Positions 8,572 to 16,537 of a stretch of DNA of 64,000 nt are shown here, in pieces. Source of the DNA: B1Sed10-231 sp046483385 (lineage in GTDB: Bacteria; Planctomycetota; Brocadiia; SM23-32); NCBI GenBank assembly GCA_046483385.1, contig JAWODG010000220.1, positions 1 to 64,000 on the forward strand, in the 5' to 3' direction. Made by a program: the position numbers and the translations under genes. Each line of letters begins with the position of its first letter. Within the stretch, counting starts at the first letter, position 1. A model generated the notes under the pieces. It saw only the letters and a program-made list of their open reading frames with translations, ran no database searches and was not told where the DNA came from.

Positions 8572-9888
8572 ATGCCCCGCTCCAACATCCTATACCTGCA
8601 CTCCCATGACACCGGTCGCTACATCCAGCCCCACGGCTATGCCGTGCCGACGCCGCGCCTGCAGCGGCTGGCGGAGGAAGGCACCTTCTTCCGGCAGGCG
8701 TTCTGCGCGAATCCCACCTGCTCGCCCAGCCGGGCCGCCCTGCTGACCGGGCGCTGGCCCCACTGCAACGGCATGCTGGGGCTGGCGCACCGTGGTTTCC
8801 GGCTCAATGACTACGGCCACCATATTGTCAGCACGCTGAAGACCCACGGCTACCACTGCGCGCTCTCCTCAGCCGGCGCGCAGCACGTTGTCAGGAAAGC
8901 GGAACAGGGCGTCATCGGCTACGACGAGATCTTCGATCCGGCATTCCCCGACGTGAAGAACCCCGTCGAGGAGACGGCACGCTTTCTGGAAGGCGCGCCC
9001 CAGCCGTTCTTTCTCTCGGTGGGCTTCGGCGACGTGCATCGGGGGTTCCCCGAGCCGGCCTGCGACGACCCTTTGACCGACCCCCGGTACGTGCGCCCAC
9101 CCGACCCCATCCCCGACACGCCCGAGACACGCCGCGACATGGCGGCCTACAACACCGCCCTTCGGCGCCAGGACCGGAAGATGGGGGGCGTGCTGGACGC
9201 GCTGGCGCAGAACGAACTCGCAGAGAATACGATCGTCGTTTGCACCACCGACCACGGTATCGCTTTCCCACGGATGAAGTGCAACCTCGAAGACTCCGGC
9301 ATCGGCATCTTCCTCATCATGCGCGGCCCCGGCATTCCTGACGGGCAGTGCATCGACGGGATGGTGAGCCACGTGGATGTCTTTGCCACCCTCTGCGAGC
9401 TACTGGAGATCGAGCCGCCCGACTGGCTGCAGGGCGTCTCGTTCGCGCCGCTCCTTCGGGGGGATGTCGAGCAAGTGCGCGAGGAGGTTTTCGCCGAGGT
9501 CAACTACCACGCGGCCTACGAGCCGATGCGTTGCGTGCGCACGGCGCGCTGGAAGTACATCCGCCGCTACTACGACCGGCGCGGCCCCGTGCTGCCCAAC
9601 TGCGACAACAGCCCGAGCAAGGACCTGTGGCTGGAACACGGGTGGTCCGAACAGGCCCCGCCGCAAGAGGCGCTCTTCGACCTCGTGTTCGACCCGCACG
9701 AGACGAACAATGTGGCGGGCGATGCCGGACACCGGTCCGCCCTGGATGATATGCGGGAGCGTCTGGACCGCTGGATGGAGGAGACGGACGATCCCCTTCT
9801 GGAGGGGGATGTCCCCGCCCCGAAGGGAGCGCGCATCACGCGTCAGGATGAACGCAATCCGGGCGGCGAGTCGTACGTGGTGGAATAG
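8572..9888 (+). CDS. Sulfatase (Cys-type, formylglycine-dependent), first copy
   Basis: A 438-residue arylsulfatase-family protein. The active-site signature is CSPSR, with Cys50 as the residue converted to formylglycine, followed by ALLTGR. Asp and His metal ligands typical of the family occur in TTDHGIAF. The N-terminal metal motif usually seen as DD or DQ reads HSHDTGR, a departure from consensus. No signal peptide is evident, so the enzyme may act on imported fragments, or export depends on another route. It is co-directional with the next sulfatase, 50 bases away. The sulfated substrate is not known. Confidence 0.88.
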   Translation: MPRSNILYLHSHDTGRYIQPHGYAVPTPRLQRLAEEGTFFRQAFCANPTCSPSRAALLTGRWPHCNGMLGLAHRGFRLNDYGHHIVSTLKTHGYHCALSSAGAQHVVRKAEQGVIGYDEIFDPAFPDVKNPVEETARFLEGAPQPFFLSVGFGDVHRGFPEPACDDPLTDPRYVRPPDPIPDTPETRRDMAAYNTALRRQDRKMGGVLDALAQNELAENTIVVCTTDHGIAFPRMKCNLEDSGIGIFLIMRGPGIPDGQCIDGMVSHVDVFATLCELLEIEPPDWLQGVSFAPLLRGDVEQVREEVFAEVNYHAAYEPMRCVRTARWKYIRRYYDRRGPVLPNCDNSPSKDLWLEHGWSEQAPPQEALFDLVFDPHETNNVAGDAGHRSALDDMRERLDRWMEETDDPLLEGDVPAPKGARITRQDERNPGGESYVVE

Positions 9889-9938
9889 AGCGCCTCCCCT
9901 ACTCAAACAATCGCGAGCCAACTGAGTAAGGACACACG

Positions 9939-11354
9939 ATGCCCGACCGACGACCGAACGTGATCGTCATTTACACCGACCAGCAGCGCTGGGACACGCT
10001 CGGCGCGAACGGGAACGATTTGATCCGAACCCCCAACCTGGACCGGATGGCGGCCGAGGGGGTCAACTTCTCCCGCAGCTACTGCACAACCCCGCTGTGC
10101 ACGCCGTCGCGCGCCGCCTTCTTCACCGGGCGCTACAACCACTGCAACGGAAGCTACTGGAACGGCATCTACGTGCCCGAAGAAGAGGAGGACTTCGTCG
10201 GGCTTCTGAAAGAGGCCGGCTACCGGACGGCACTGATCGGCAAGGACCATTGCTTCGGCGAAGAGCGTCTGGACCGCATCTTCGACGACATGCGACTCGC
10301 GCATCACTGCGTGTTCACGCCGCCGCGCAACGATACACAGCGTCGCGTCAACGAGGTCCGCGGCGACAAGATGCAGGTGCCCATGGCCGAGGACCCGTTC
10401 TCCCCCGAGGAGGACATAACGGGACGTCTGTTCCGCACGGCCTGCGAGTTTCTGGCTGACGCCGGCGACCAACCATTTTTCCTGTGGCTCTCGATACCGG
10501 ACCCGCATCCGCCCTACATGGTCTGCGAACCCTACGCCAGCATGTACGATCCGGCCGACATTCCCCCGCCGGCGTGGGAGGAAGGAGAGACCGACAACAA
10601 GCCTTACCGCCAGCAGCTCGTGGTCCAGTGGGACCGCTACGGGCACGAGTATCCCGGAGACGATATCCGCAAACTGATCGCCATATACTGGGGGATGGTG
10701 ACTTACATCGATGACGGGGTTGGTGGTCTTCTGGACCGGCTCGCCGCGCTCGGTCTTGACGAGGACACGATCCTGGTCTTCACCTCCGACCACGGCGATT
10801 ACATGGGTGATCACCGCATGATCCGCAAGGGACCGCACCTCTACGACTGCCTCACGCGCGTGCCCCTGATTGTCCACTGGCCCGGTCGCGTCGAACCGCG
10901 CGACACCGACGCCATGGTGGAGAACATCGACGTGATGCCCACTCTATGCGACTTGGCCGGTGTGGAAGTGCACGAGTCGTGCCAGGGCCGAAGCTTCCGG
11001 CCTCTGCTGACGGGGGAGACCGAATCACACAGGGACATGGTGCATCTGGAACATGGCCTCCCCGGGACGCCGCTCCGGCCCGGTGAACTATCCGAGGAGG
11101 AATACGCGTCCCTGGGCGATTCCACCTCGCACCACCTGTGCCCCACCATCAGTCGCGGCCCGGTCAAGGGGGTCCGAACGGAGCGGTGGAAGTACTGCTA
11201 CACGCCAGGCGACGTCGACGAACTGTATGATCTTGAAGAGGACCCGGACGAACTGCATAACCTGGCCGACCGGCGGGAATGCGCCGAGGTGGTGCAGACC
11301 CACCGCCGGCACATACTTGACTGGCTGATAAGAACGGAGAACAGTAGCGCCTGA
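9939..11354 (+). CDS. Sulfatase (Cys-type, formylglycine-dependent), second copy
   Basis: A 471-residue sulfatase starting at an ATG with TAAGGA six bases upstream. It keeps the textbook pattern: IVIYTDQQRWDTLG at the N-terminus for calcium binding, CTPSR with Cys54 as the formylglycine precursor, FTSDHGDYMGDH in the middle and a C-terminal domain ending in short helices. It differs clearly from the preceding copy, so this is not a recent duplication. Without a signal peptide it probably works in the cytoplasm. Both copies need a maturase that is not in this window. Confidence 0.92.
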   Translation: MPDRRPNVIVIYTDQQRWDTLGANGNDLIRTPNLDRMAAEGVNFSRSYCTTPLCTPSRAAFFTGRYNHCNGSYWNGIYVPEEEEDFVGLLKEAGYRTALIGKDHCFGEERLDRIFDDMRLAHHCVFTPPRNDTQRRVNEVRGDKMQVPMAEDPFSPEEDITGRLFRTACEFLADAGDQPFFLWLSIPDPHPPYMVCEPYASMYDPADIPPPAWEEGETDNKPYRQQLVVQWDRYGHEYPGDDIRKLIAIYWGMVTYIDDGVGGLLDRLAALGLDEDTILVFTSDHGDYMGDHRMIRKGPHLYDCLTRVPLIVHWPGRVEPRDTDAMVENIDVMPTLCDLAGVEVHESCQGRSFRPLLTGETESHRDMVHLEHGLPGTPLRPGELSEEEYASLGDSTSHHLCPTISRGPVKGVRTERWKYCYTPGDVDELYDLEEDPDELHNLADRRECAEVVQTHRRHILDWLIRTENSSA

Positions 11355-11381
11355 GCCGCCAGCTTACGGAGAGGTGCTCCG

Positions 11382-12455
11382 ATGAAGAAACTGACGTCGC
11401 AACAGCGTGTCCTGACGGCCCTCGCGCACGAGGAGCCGGACCGGATGCCGATCGACTACAGCGCGAATCCCGGGATCGACCGGCGGCTCAAAGAACACTT
11501 CGGCCTCGACCCGGGCGACTCCGAGGGACTCCGCCGGGCACTGGGCGTGGACTTCCGCTGGGTGCAGGCCCCCTACGTGGGGCCCCGGCTGCATGCGGAG
11601 GCGGACGAACCGGGCGTGCGAGTCTCCCCGGACTGGGGCATTCGGTCGCGCCGCGTGCAGCACGGATCCGGCGAGTACTGGGAACCCAGCCCGCACCTGA
11701 CCGACCTCGACGAAGAGACCGCGGCGGCCTACCCCATGCCGTCTCCGGACGATTACGACTACGCCTCCGCCCGGGAACAGTGCGAAGGCTACCCGGACCT
11801 GTTCGTGAGCACCGGCGCCGGGTTCGAGGTGATGAACTACACAGGCCGCTTCGTCGGGCACGAGACGATGTATGTGGGTCTGGCGACCGGCGATCCGGCG
11901 CTGATGACATTCATCCGGCGGTTCGTGGAGGCCAAATACGAGGTCGCGCGGCGCACGCTGGAGGCGGCCGGCGGCCGGATCAACTGCCTGTGGATGGGCG
12001 AGGACCTCGGCACCCAGCGCGGCCCCCGCATCAGCAAGTCCCTCTTTCGGGAGAAGATCCGTCCCATCCATCAGCGCTTCGTGGACCTGGCCAAAGAGCA
12101 TGGTCTGGCGGTCATGATACACTCCTGCGGCTCCTCGAGCTGGGCCTTCGAGGACTTCATCGAGATGGGTATCGACGCGGTGGACACCCTGCAGCCGGAG
12201 GCGGCGGACATGGCGCCGGAATACCTCAAGAGCACCTACGGCGACCGACTGGCCTTCCACGGGTGCATAAGCACCGCGGGCCCCGTCGAGAGAGGGACGG
12301 CCGAAGAGACGGCTGACTACTGCCGCCGCACGCTGGAGGTCATGATGCCGGGCGGCGGATATTGTTTCGCCCCCACGCACCAACTGCAGGACGACTCACC
12401 CACGGAGAACGTGCTGGCCATGTACCGCACCGCCCGGACGGAGGGGATCTACTGA
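11382..12455 (+). CDS. Uroporphyrinogen decarboxylase-like protein
   Basis: A 357-residue protein of the UroD/MtaA superfamily with conserved HSCGSS and FHGCIST segments. The start has GAGAGG upstream. It lies 27 bases after a sulfatase, so it is probably in that operon and not part of heme synthesis. Many UroD-like paralogs in environmental bacteria sit beside sugar or methyl-transfer genes. The His-Cys motif could hold a metal, as in cobalamin-dependent methyltransferase partners. True heme-pathway HemE is unlikely given the context and divergent N-terminus. Confidence 0.8.
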   Translation: MKKLTSQQRVLTALAHEEPDRMPIDYSANPGIDRRLKEHFGLDPGDSEGLRRALGVDFRWVQAPYVGPRLHAEADEPGVRVSPDWGIRSRRVQHGSGEYWEPSPHLTDLDEETAAAYPMPSPDDYDYASAREQCEGYPDLFVSTGAGFEVMNYTGRFVGHETMYVGLATGDPALMTFIRRFVEAKYEVARRTLEAAGGRINCLWMGEDLGTQRGPRISKSLFREKIRPIHQRFVDLAKEHGLAVMIHSCGSSSWAFEDFIEMGIDAVDTLQPEAADMAPEYLKSTYGDRLAFHGCISTAGPVERGTAEETADYCRRTLEVMMPGGGYCFAPTHQLQDDSPTENVLAMYRTARTEGIY

Positions 12456-12688
12456 GGCGCTGTCCATCGGCCGTCTGTCCGTGAAAGGGCCCGTTACTCG
12501 TCCTGCGAGCGAGTCACACTGATGGAGCCGTGTCGGCCGGGCTCGCCCCGCCGGGCGCCCGCCCGGCCCGGCAGGCCATCTGCCCCGTCGCGTCCGGGCT
12601 GACCGTCCCAGCTACCTCTGTCGGGCCGTGACGCGGTCCGTTTGCCGACGGCCGGAGGGGGTAACGCCGTCCGATTCCGGATTTAGTC
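12456..12688. other. Gene-free interval before the response-regulator promoter
   Basis: No gene is evident. A 7-4-7 hairpin at 12550-12567 (loop GCCC) belongs to the same shape class as hairpins in other gaps. The rest is GC-rich without clear features. Confidence 0.5.
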
Positions 12689-12716
12689 TTGACACAGCGC
12701 CAACTTAGGTCATAAT
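12689..12716 (+). promoter_or_regulatory. Sigma70-type promoter of the response regulator gene
   Basis: TTGACA at 12689-12694 and CATAAT at 12711-12716 are 16 bases apart. The mRNA leader would be about 95 bases. Confidence 0.65.
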
Positions 12717-12818
12717 CAGAGGCACTGGGAACGTCCGGCTGTGCCACATTCCCCCGTGTGGCCGCGCCACCGGGGCCATGGCAGCTGACTGAACACTGAG
12801 AGTGGCCGAAGCGAACCT

Positions 12819-13475
12819 GTGAGCCCCATACGCATACTGCTGGCCGATGACCATAAGATCGTCCGCGACGGCCTCTGCTCGCTGATCGAGCATCAGCCCG
12901 ACATGGAAGTTGTCGGCGAGGCGCAGAACGGCCGGGAGACTATCGAACTGGTGGACGAGTTGATGCCGGACGTCGTGCTGATGGACGTCGGCATGCCGGA
13001 CCTGAATGGCATCGAGGCCACCCGCCAGATCACCAACAACCACGCCGCCGTTAAGGTCGTCGGCCTCTCGATGCACTCCGACGGGCAGTTCGTCACCGAA
13101 ATGCTGGAGGCTGGGGCGTCCGGCTACCTGCTGAAGGACAGCGCGTTCGAGGAGCTCTCCACCGCGCTGCACGAGGTGGTGGGAGACAGAATGTATCTGA
13201 GCCCGAAAATCGCCGGCCCCGCCATCGACGAGTATCAGAGACGGCTCGCCGGCGGCGCCTCCGGCGACAGTTCCCCCCTCTCGCCCCGGGAACGGGAGGT
13301 GCTCCAACTTTTGGCCGAGGGACTGGTCTCCAAGCAGATCGCCGCCCGCCTGAACATAAGCGTCAAGACCATCGAGACCCACCGCAGCCGGCTGATGAAG
13401 AAACTCGGCATCCACAGCGTCGCCGAGCTCACCAAGTACGCCATCCGGCAGGGACTCACCCCTCTGGAAGACTGA
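12819..13475 (+). CDS. LuxR/NarL-family response regulator (orphan)
   Basis: A 218-residue regulator starting at GTG. The receiver domain (1-120) has the acidic pair Asp10-Asp11, phospho-acceptor Asp56 in LMDVGMPD, switch Ser84 and Lys106. A LuxR-type helix-turn-helix covers roughly 150-205, with SPREREVLQLLAEG and KTIETHRSRLMKKL. It should bind DNA as a dimer once phosphorylated. No histidine kinase gene is nearby. Matched palindromes just downstream are candidate operators, and the oxidative-stress genes beyond are possible targets. Confidence 0.92.
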   Translation: MSPIRILLADDHKIVRDGLCSLIEHQPDMEVVGEAQNGRETIELVDELMPDVVLMDVGMPDLNGIEATRQITNNHAAVKVVGLSMHSDGQFVTEMLEAGASGYLLKDSAFEELSTALHEVVGDRMYLSPKIAGPAIDEYQRRLAGGASGDSSPLSPREREVLQLLAEGLVSKQIAARLNISVKTIETHRSRLMKKLGIHSVAELTKYAIRQGLTPLED

Positions 13476-13478
13476 TCC

Positions 13479-13567
13479 TGTGGGGACATTCCCCACAATC
13501 CCCGCCCGTCTCGGGTAACCGCACCGTGTGTGTGGGGATTTCCCCACCCACAATTGGGGTTTTTCCC
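13479..13567. promoter_or_regulatory. Repeated GGGGA/TCCCC palindromes, candidate operators
   Basis: TGTGGGGACATTCCCCACA at 13479-13497 has perfect 8-bp arms. GTGGGGATTTCCCCAC at 13532-13547 has perfect 7-bp arms. A degenerate third, GGGGTTTTTCCC, lies at 13556-13567. The first begins four bases after the response regulator stop. No T-run follows the first two, so operator use is more likely than termination. Confidence 0.55.
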
Positions 13568-13675
13568 GACTTCACAGACCCCTCCGCCGCCCTTATCCTT
13601 TTCTTTTGAACGAGGGCGGAGAATCGACACACTGAACGCGCCCTCTGGAAGGCTCTGTGAAAACGACAAAGACTA

Positions 13676-13890
13676 ACCGCTCCAACCTCCGAAGACCATC
13701 TTGGGTGGGAGCAGACGGAGGGGGAGATACAGGAGGCTTCGCCGGATCGGGGGGGCCCGCTGGGCGCAACCGTTGGACCTCAGGGTTCTTTCCGGTTGTT
13801 CCGTCCCGGCCTCTGGCCGGAATCGGTTCAAGGGGGCCCGGTCGTGGACCCTGCGACCCACGGTGTCCAGCGAGTGCCGGCGAAGCTTCC
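13676..13890 (+). ncRNA. Candidate structured RNA or long structured leader
   Basis: The interval from 13568 to 13939 has no convincing gene. A 14-bp closing stem with one G-U pair joins 13732-13745 to 13877-13890. Inside it, 13758-13763 pairs with 13867-13872, and three hairpins follow: 13767-13772/13793-13798 with an inner 5-bp helix, 13806-13811/13815-13820 (loop TCT) and 13840-13844/13854-13858. A separate hairpin precedes it at about 13679-13712. T-rich TTTTCTTATCC follows the closing stem. It matches no RNA family I recognise; orientation is inferred from that T-rich tail. Confidence 0.45.
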
Positions 13891-13939
13891 TTTTCTTATC
13901 CTTGTGACTTTTTGACACCAGGCGCCCGGGGGTAACAGT

Positions 13940-14326
13940 ATGCCCGGACAAGGCAGAAGGCTGGTCAAACGGATGGGTAAAGCAGCCCGATTAGCAAGGT
14001 GGACAGATGTGCTTATACGCCGCCGCGACGCCGCGCTGGCCGCCGGTGACAGCGCGGGGGCCGAAGAGTGGAACGCATCGCTCCGCGTAATCAACACGAA
14101 GATAATACCGCTGGCATGTGCGGCCACCGTTTGGGTCGCCGGACGGGCCAGCCGCGCAGCGTACGAGGGACGCAACGAACAGGAGTGGTATCGCGCCGTC
14201 TCATCGGGACTCGGCGAACGCGAACGGGACGAGCTGGACATGGCCGTTGTGCTGCTCCGCGCGGCCGACCTGTGGCCCTGGGAAGACGCCAGGCCCGTGG
14301 CTGCGCCACGACGCGCCGCAAATTAG
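13940..14326 (+). CDS. Hypothetical protein (128 aa)
   Basis: A 128-residue basic, Ala/Arg-rich protein with no recognised domain. A short moderately hydrophobic stretch around residues 54-66 (IIPLACAATVWVA) is too short for a confident membrane segment. GGGGG lies eight bases before the ATG. Third codon positions are G/C-rich and two other frames are also open, so coding is probable but not certain. It lies between the putative structured RNA and the oxidative-stress genes, 27 bases before the AhpD-like gene, and may be their first operon member. Confidence 0.55.
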   Translation: MPGQGRRLVKRMGKAARLARWTDVLIRRRDAALAAGDSAGAEEWNASLRVINTKIIPLACAATVWVAGRASRAAYEGRNEQEWYRAVSSGLGERERDELDMAVVLLRAADLWPWEDARPVAAPRRAAN

Positions 14327-14353
14327 GAATGACTCCACAGGGGGAGATGGACC

Positions 14354-14659
14354 GTGGCCGACGCCAAACCATGGTATGTGGAGAACTCACCGGAGATCGG
14401 TCAGTCGTTTGCTGACTTCTACCGCGCCGTCAACGAAAAGGGGGTGCTCGACAAGAAGACCAAGGAATTGCTGATGGCCGCGCTGGCCTGCGTGTTCCGG
14501 TGTCCGCACTGCACCGAGGAGCACATCAAGGGGGCACTTGAGGCCGGTGCAAGCAAACAGGAGGTGACCGAGGCCCTGCTGATAGCGGCCGTCGAAGGGG
14601 CCGGCACGCAGACGGCATGGGCCAAGGAGATATTCAGAGAATACCTGGGGAAAGACTGA
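14354..14659 (+). CDS. AhpD-like carboxymuconolactone decarboxylase family protein
   Basis: A 101-residue protein starting at GTG with GGGGAG seven bases upstream. Glu38, the redox pair Cys50-Pro-His-Cys53 and His57 match the AhpD-type active site, used for thiol-dependent peroxide reduction or disulfide exchange. The small size and single domain are normal. It heads a group with a rhodanese, a thiol peroxidase and a superoxide reductase, so a role as thiol-disulfide reductant is likely. A duplicated copy of its last codons lies just downstream. Confidence 0.88.
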   Translation: MADAKPWYVENSPEIGQSFADFYRAVNEKGVLDKKTKELLMAALACVFRCPHCTEEHIKGALEAGASKQEVTEALLIAAVEGAGTQTAWAKEIFREYLGKD

Positions 14660-14753
14660 GACCCGCAAGAGGGGCAATGGGGAATGCGTGGCCTGACGAC
14701 TCAGAGAGTACCCGGGGAACGACTGAAGCCCGCAAGAGGGGAAACGGGGAATG
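14634..14753. repeat. Imperfect 53-bp tandem duplication at the end of the AhpD-like gene
   Basis: 14634-14686 and 14701-14753 match at 46 of 53 positions. Each copy holds the last AhpD codons, the stop, a GGGG ribosome site and an ATG. In copy two the codons still read REYPGND then stop, in register with REYLGKD in copy one. This looks like the remnant of a second AhpD-like gene deleted between the repeats. Confidence 0.75.
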
Positions 14754-14984
14754 TTTGATCTGACCATCATGTGCACGGGTTGTGGAAGAAAGGTGTACCG
14801 GGTCGTGGACGAAACGTGCGCACCCTCCAGGGTACGCTGCACGTGCGGGGCACAGTACTTCCTGAGGGTAGAGGAGGACGACCCGCGCGCTCCACTGCCC
14901 GACATCGATTACGACGGCAACGAGGGGGAATTCACCGGCGCCGGCTCGACCTCCGCCAACGCGGAGCAGGCGATGGCCGGGTAG
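14751..14984 (+). CDS. Small zinc-ribbon-like protein (77 aa)
   Basis: A 77-residue protein with CTGCGRK near the N-terminus and CTCG about 22 residues later, a CxxC...CxC arrangement that should hold one zinc or iron. The C-terminal half is acidic and low in complexity. GGGG lies before the ATG. It sits in the middle of the redox cassette. A rubredoxin-like electron carrier is possible but the Cys spacing is not that of rubredoxin, so I leave the role open. Confidence 0.7.
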   Translation: MFDLTIMCTGCGRKVYRVVDETCAPSRVRCTCGAQYFLRVEEDDPRAPLPDIDYDGNEGEFTGAGSTSANAEQAMAG

Positions 14985-15062
14985 GGCACGTGGCGACGCC
15001 GGCCGGGCCGGATTACCCCCATCGGAGCCAACAAGAACACGCAGGAGGCGAATTACATAGAG

Positions 15063-15422
15063 ATGCCCGCTCAAAGCGAATCAATGAAAGCGCCGGCGTA
15101 CGCGCAGCTCGACACCGCCGCACTGGCGGCTCTGCTGCGCGGCGGGGCCGGGCTTGTGCTGCTGGACGCACGGGGCGAGGACGCCGAGGAGACCATACCC
15201 GGCAGCGTCCCGCTTTCGGTCAAGAGCACCGCTTCGGACGTCGAGCAGGCCGTCGGCGATAAGGACGCCCTGCTGGTGACTTTCTGCACGAATCTCCACT
15301 GTCCACTGAGCAACGAGCTCTTCGATCTGCTCAAGAACATGGAGTACGAGAACGTCATCGACTATCCGGATGGGCTGGCCGGCTGGAAGGCGGCCGGCTA
15401 CCCGGTCGAGAAACCCGGTTGA
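15063..15422 (+). CDS. Rhodanese-like sulfurtransferase
   Basis: A 119-residue single-domain rhodanese. LLDARGEDAEETIPGSV is the usual substrate-pocket region. Cys75 in TFCTNLHCP is the expected persulfide-carrying cysteine, and LAGWKAAGYPV is the typical C-terminal end. It lies between the zinc-ribbon and thiol peroxidase genes, 37 bases before the latter. It probably handles sulfane sulfur or thiols during oxidative stress. A second in-frame ATG seven codons in could also serve as the start. Confidence 0.85.
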   Translation: MPAQSESMKAPAYAQLDTAALAALLRGGAGLVLLDARGEDAEETIPGSVPLSVKSTASDVEQAVGDKDALLVTFCTNLHCPLSNELFDLLKNMEYENVIDYPDGLAGWKAAGYPVEKPG

Positions 15423-15459
15423 CCTTTCCGCCCTTCCACCCATAGACAAGGAGCCCCCA

Positions 15460-15981
15460 ATGACGCAGCAGGTGCAGGAGAGAACGGTCACCCTGGAGGA
15501 CGAACCGGTTACTCTGGTCGGGCGCATGCCATGCCTCGGGGATGCGGCACCCGACTTTCTGGCCGTCGCCGGTGACCTCTCGACGGTCGCGTTCTCGTCT
15601 TTTCGCGGCGAACCCGTCGTGCTGTCGTCCGTCGTATCCGTGGACACCGACGTGTGCCGGGCTCAGACACTCCGCTTCAACGAAGAGGCGGGGCAACTGG
15701 GACCCGACGTGCAGATTCTGACCCTGAGCATGGACCTGCCGTTCGCCCTCGAGCGCTGGCGGCGCGAGGAGGGTGTCGAGGACGTCATCACGCTGTCCGA
15801 CCACCGTGATGCCGCCTTCGGCACCAACTACGGTCTGCTGATGAAAGACCTCCGCCTGCTGGCTCGGGCCGTGCTGGTGGTGGACCGCGAGGGCGTGATC
15901 CGGCACAAGCAAATTGTGCCCGAGGTCACCGACGAACCGGACTACGAGGCGGCGCTTGCGGCCTTGAAGGACTGGGTCTGA
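15460..15981 (+). CDS. tpx: Thiol peroxidase (Tpx) lacking the usual resolving cysteine
   Basis: A 173-residue peroxiredoxin starting at the ATG that follows AAGGAG by six bases. Conserved Tpx segments run through the protein: GDAAPDF, SVDTDVC with peroxidatic Cys66, SMDLPFA, LSDHRDAAFG and EPDYEAALAALK. Escherichia coli Tpx has a resolving cysteine in the motif RFCG; here the same site reads RWRR (Arg101). The only other cysteine is Cys25. The enzyme may therefore work as a 1-Cys peroxidase reduced by an external thiol, possibly from the AhpD-like or rhodanese neighbours. Confidence 0.92.
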   Translation: MTQQVQERTVTLEDEPVTLVGRMPCLGDAAPDFLAVAGDLSTVAFSSFRGEPVVLSSVVSVDTDVCRAQTLRFNEEAGQLGPDVQILTLSMDLPFALERWRREEGVEDVITLSDHRDAAFGTNYGLLMKDLRLLARAVLVVDREGVIRHKQIVPEVTDEPDYEAALAALKDWV

Positions 15982-16043
15982 CGGTCTCCGGCCGCGCGCA
16001 GCGAATGTACTGGACCCCACTTCCGGAAGGAGCAGAGGCAGAG

Positions 16044-16439
16044 ATGGCGAAGCTTGGCGAGAAGATACAGACCGAAGACTACATGAATGAGAAGCACGTG
16101 CCCGTAATCGAGTGCCCCGAGCAGGTGGAATCCGGGGAGATGTTCGAGGTCAAGGTGAGCCTCGGCAAGGCCATCGCCCATCCCAACACCACCGAGCATC
16201 ATATCCGCTGGATTGAACTCCATTTCCACCCGGAGGGCGAGGACTACGTCCACGACGTGGGCCGGTTCGAGTTCAACTCGCACGGGGAAGGCACCGACGG
16301 ACCGAACAAGGGCGCCGTGCACACCCATCACTGCGCGGCGGCCATGATGCAGACGACCAGTCCGGGCACGCTGCACGCGTTGGCCTACTGCAACATCCAC
16401 GGGCTCTGGGAGTCAAGCCGCGAACTGCCCCTTAAGTAA
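16044..16439 (+). CDS. Superoxide reductase (neelaredoxin/class II desulfoferrodoxin)
   Basis: A 131-residue protein. The start is the ATG at 16044, with AGAGG five bases upstream. Metal ligands of the FeHis4Cys site are visible: EKHVP, the EHHIRWIELHFHP block and CNIHGLW near the C-terminus. The N-terminal rubredoxin-like iron site of class I enzymes is absent. The enzyme reduces superoxide to peroxide without releasing oxygen, as in anaerobes; the upstream thiol peroxidase could remove that peroxide. It is the last gene of the cassette and is followed by a strong terminator. Confidence 0.92.
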   Translation: MAKLGEKIQTEDYMNEKHVPVIECPEQVESGEMFEVKVSLGKAIAHPNTTEHHIRWIELHFHPEGEDYVHDVGRFEFNSHGEGTDGPNKGAVHTHHCAAAMMQTTSPGTLHALAYCNIHGLWESSRELPLK

Positions 16440-16472
16440 ACAGGACAGCCCACCCTCGCCCGTCGAGGGTAA

Positions 16473-16526
16473 CGCGCCGTTCCGGAATGCAGCATCCGCC
16501 GTCCCAACGGCGGCCGGAACGGCGCG
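16473..16526. terminator. Strong bidirectional hairpin between convergent genes
   Basis: A perfect 13-bp stem (16473-16485 with 16514-16526) encloses a second hairpin, CCGCCG-TCCCAA-CGGCGG (16496-16513). ATCTTTC follows on the plus strand. It separates the superoxide reductase gene from the convergent PilC/GspF gene. Confidence 0.65.
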
Positions 16527-16537
16527 CATCTTTCGGC

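Noticed and set aside
11382..12455. Heme-pathway HemE
   Set aside because: The sequence is a diverged UroD-like paralog in a sulfatase operon with no other heme genes.
13657..13935. Small frame over the candidate RNA
   Set aside because: Composition is Gly/Pro/Arg-rich without coding character, and extended complementarity better explains the sequence.
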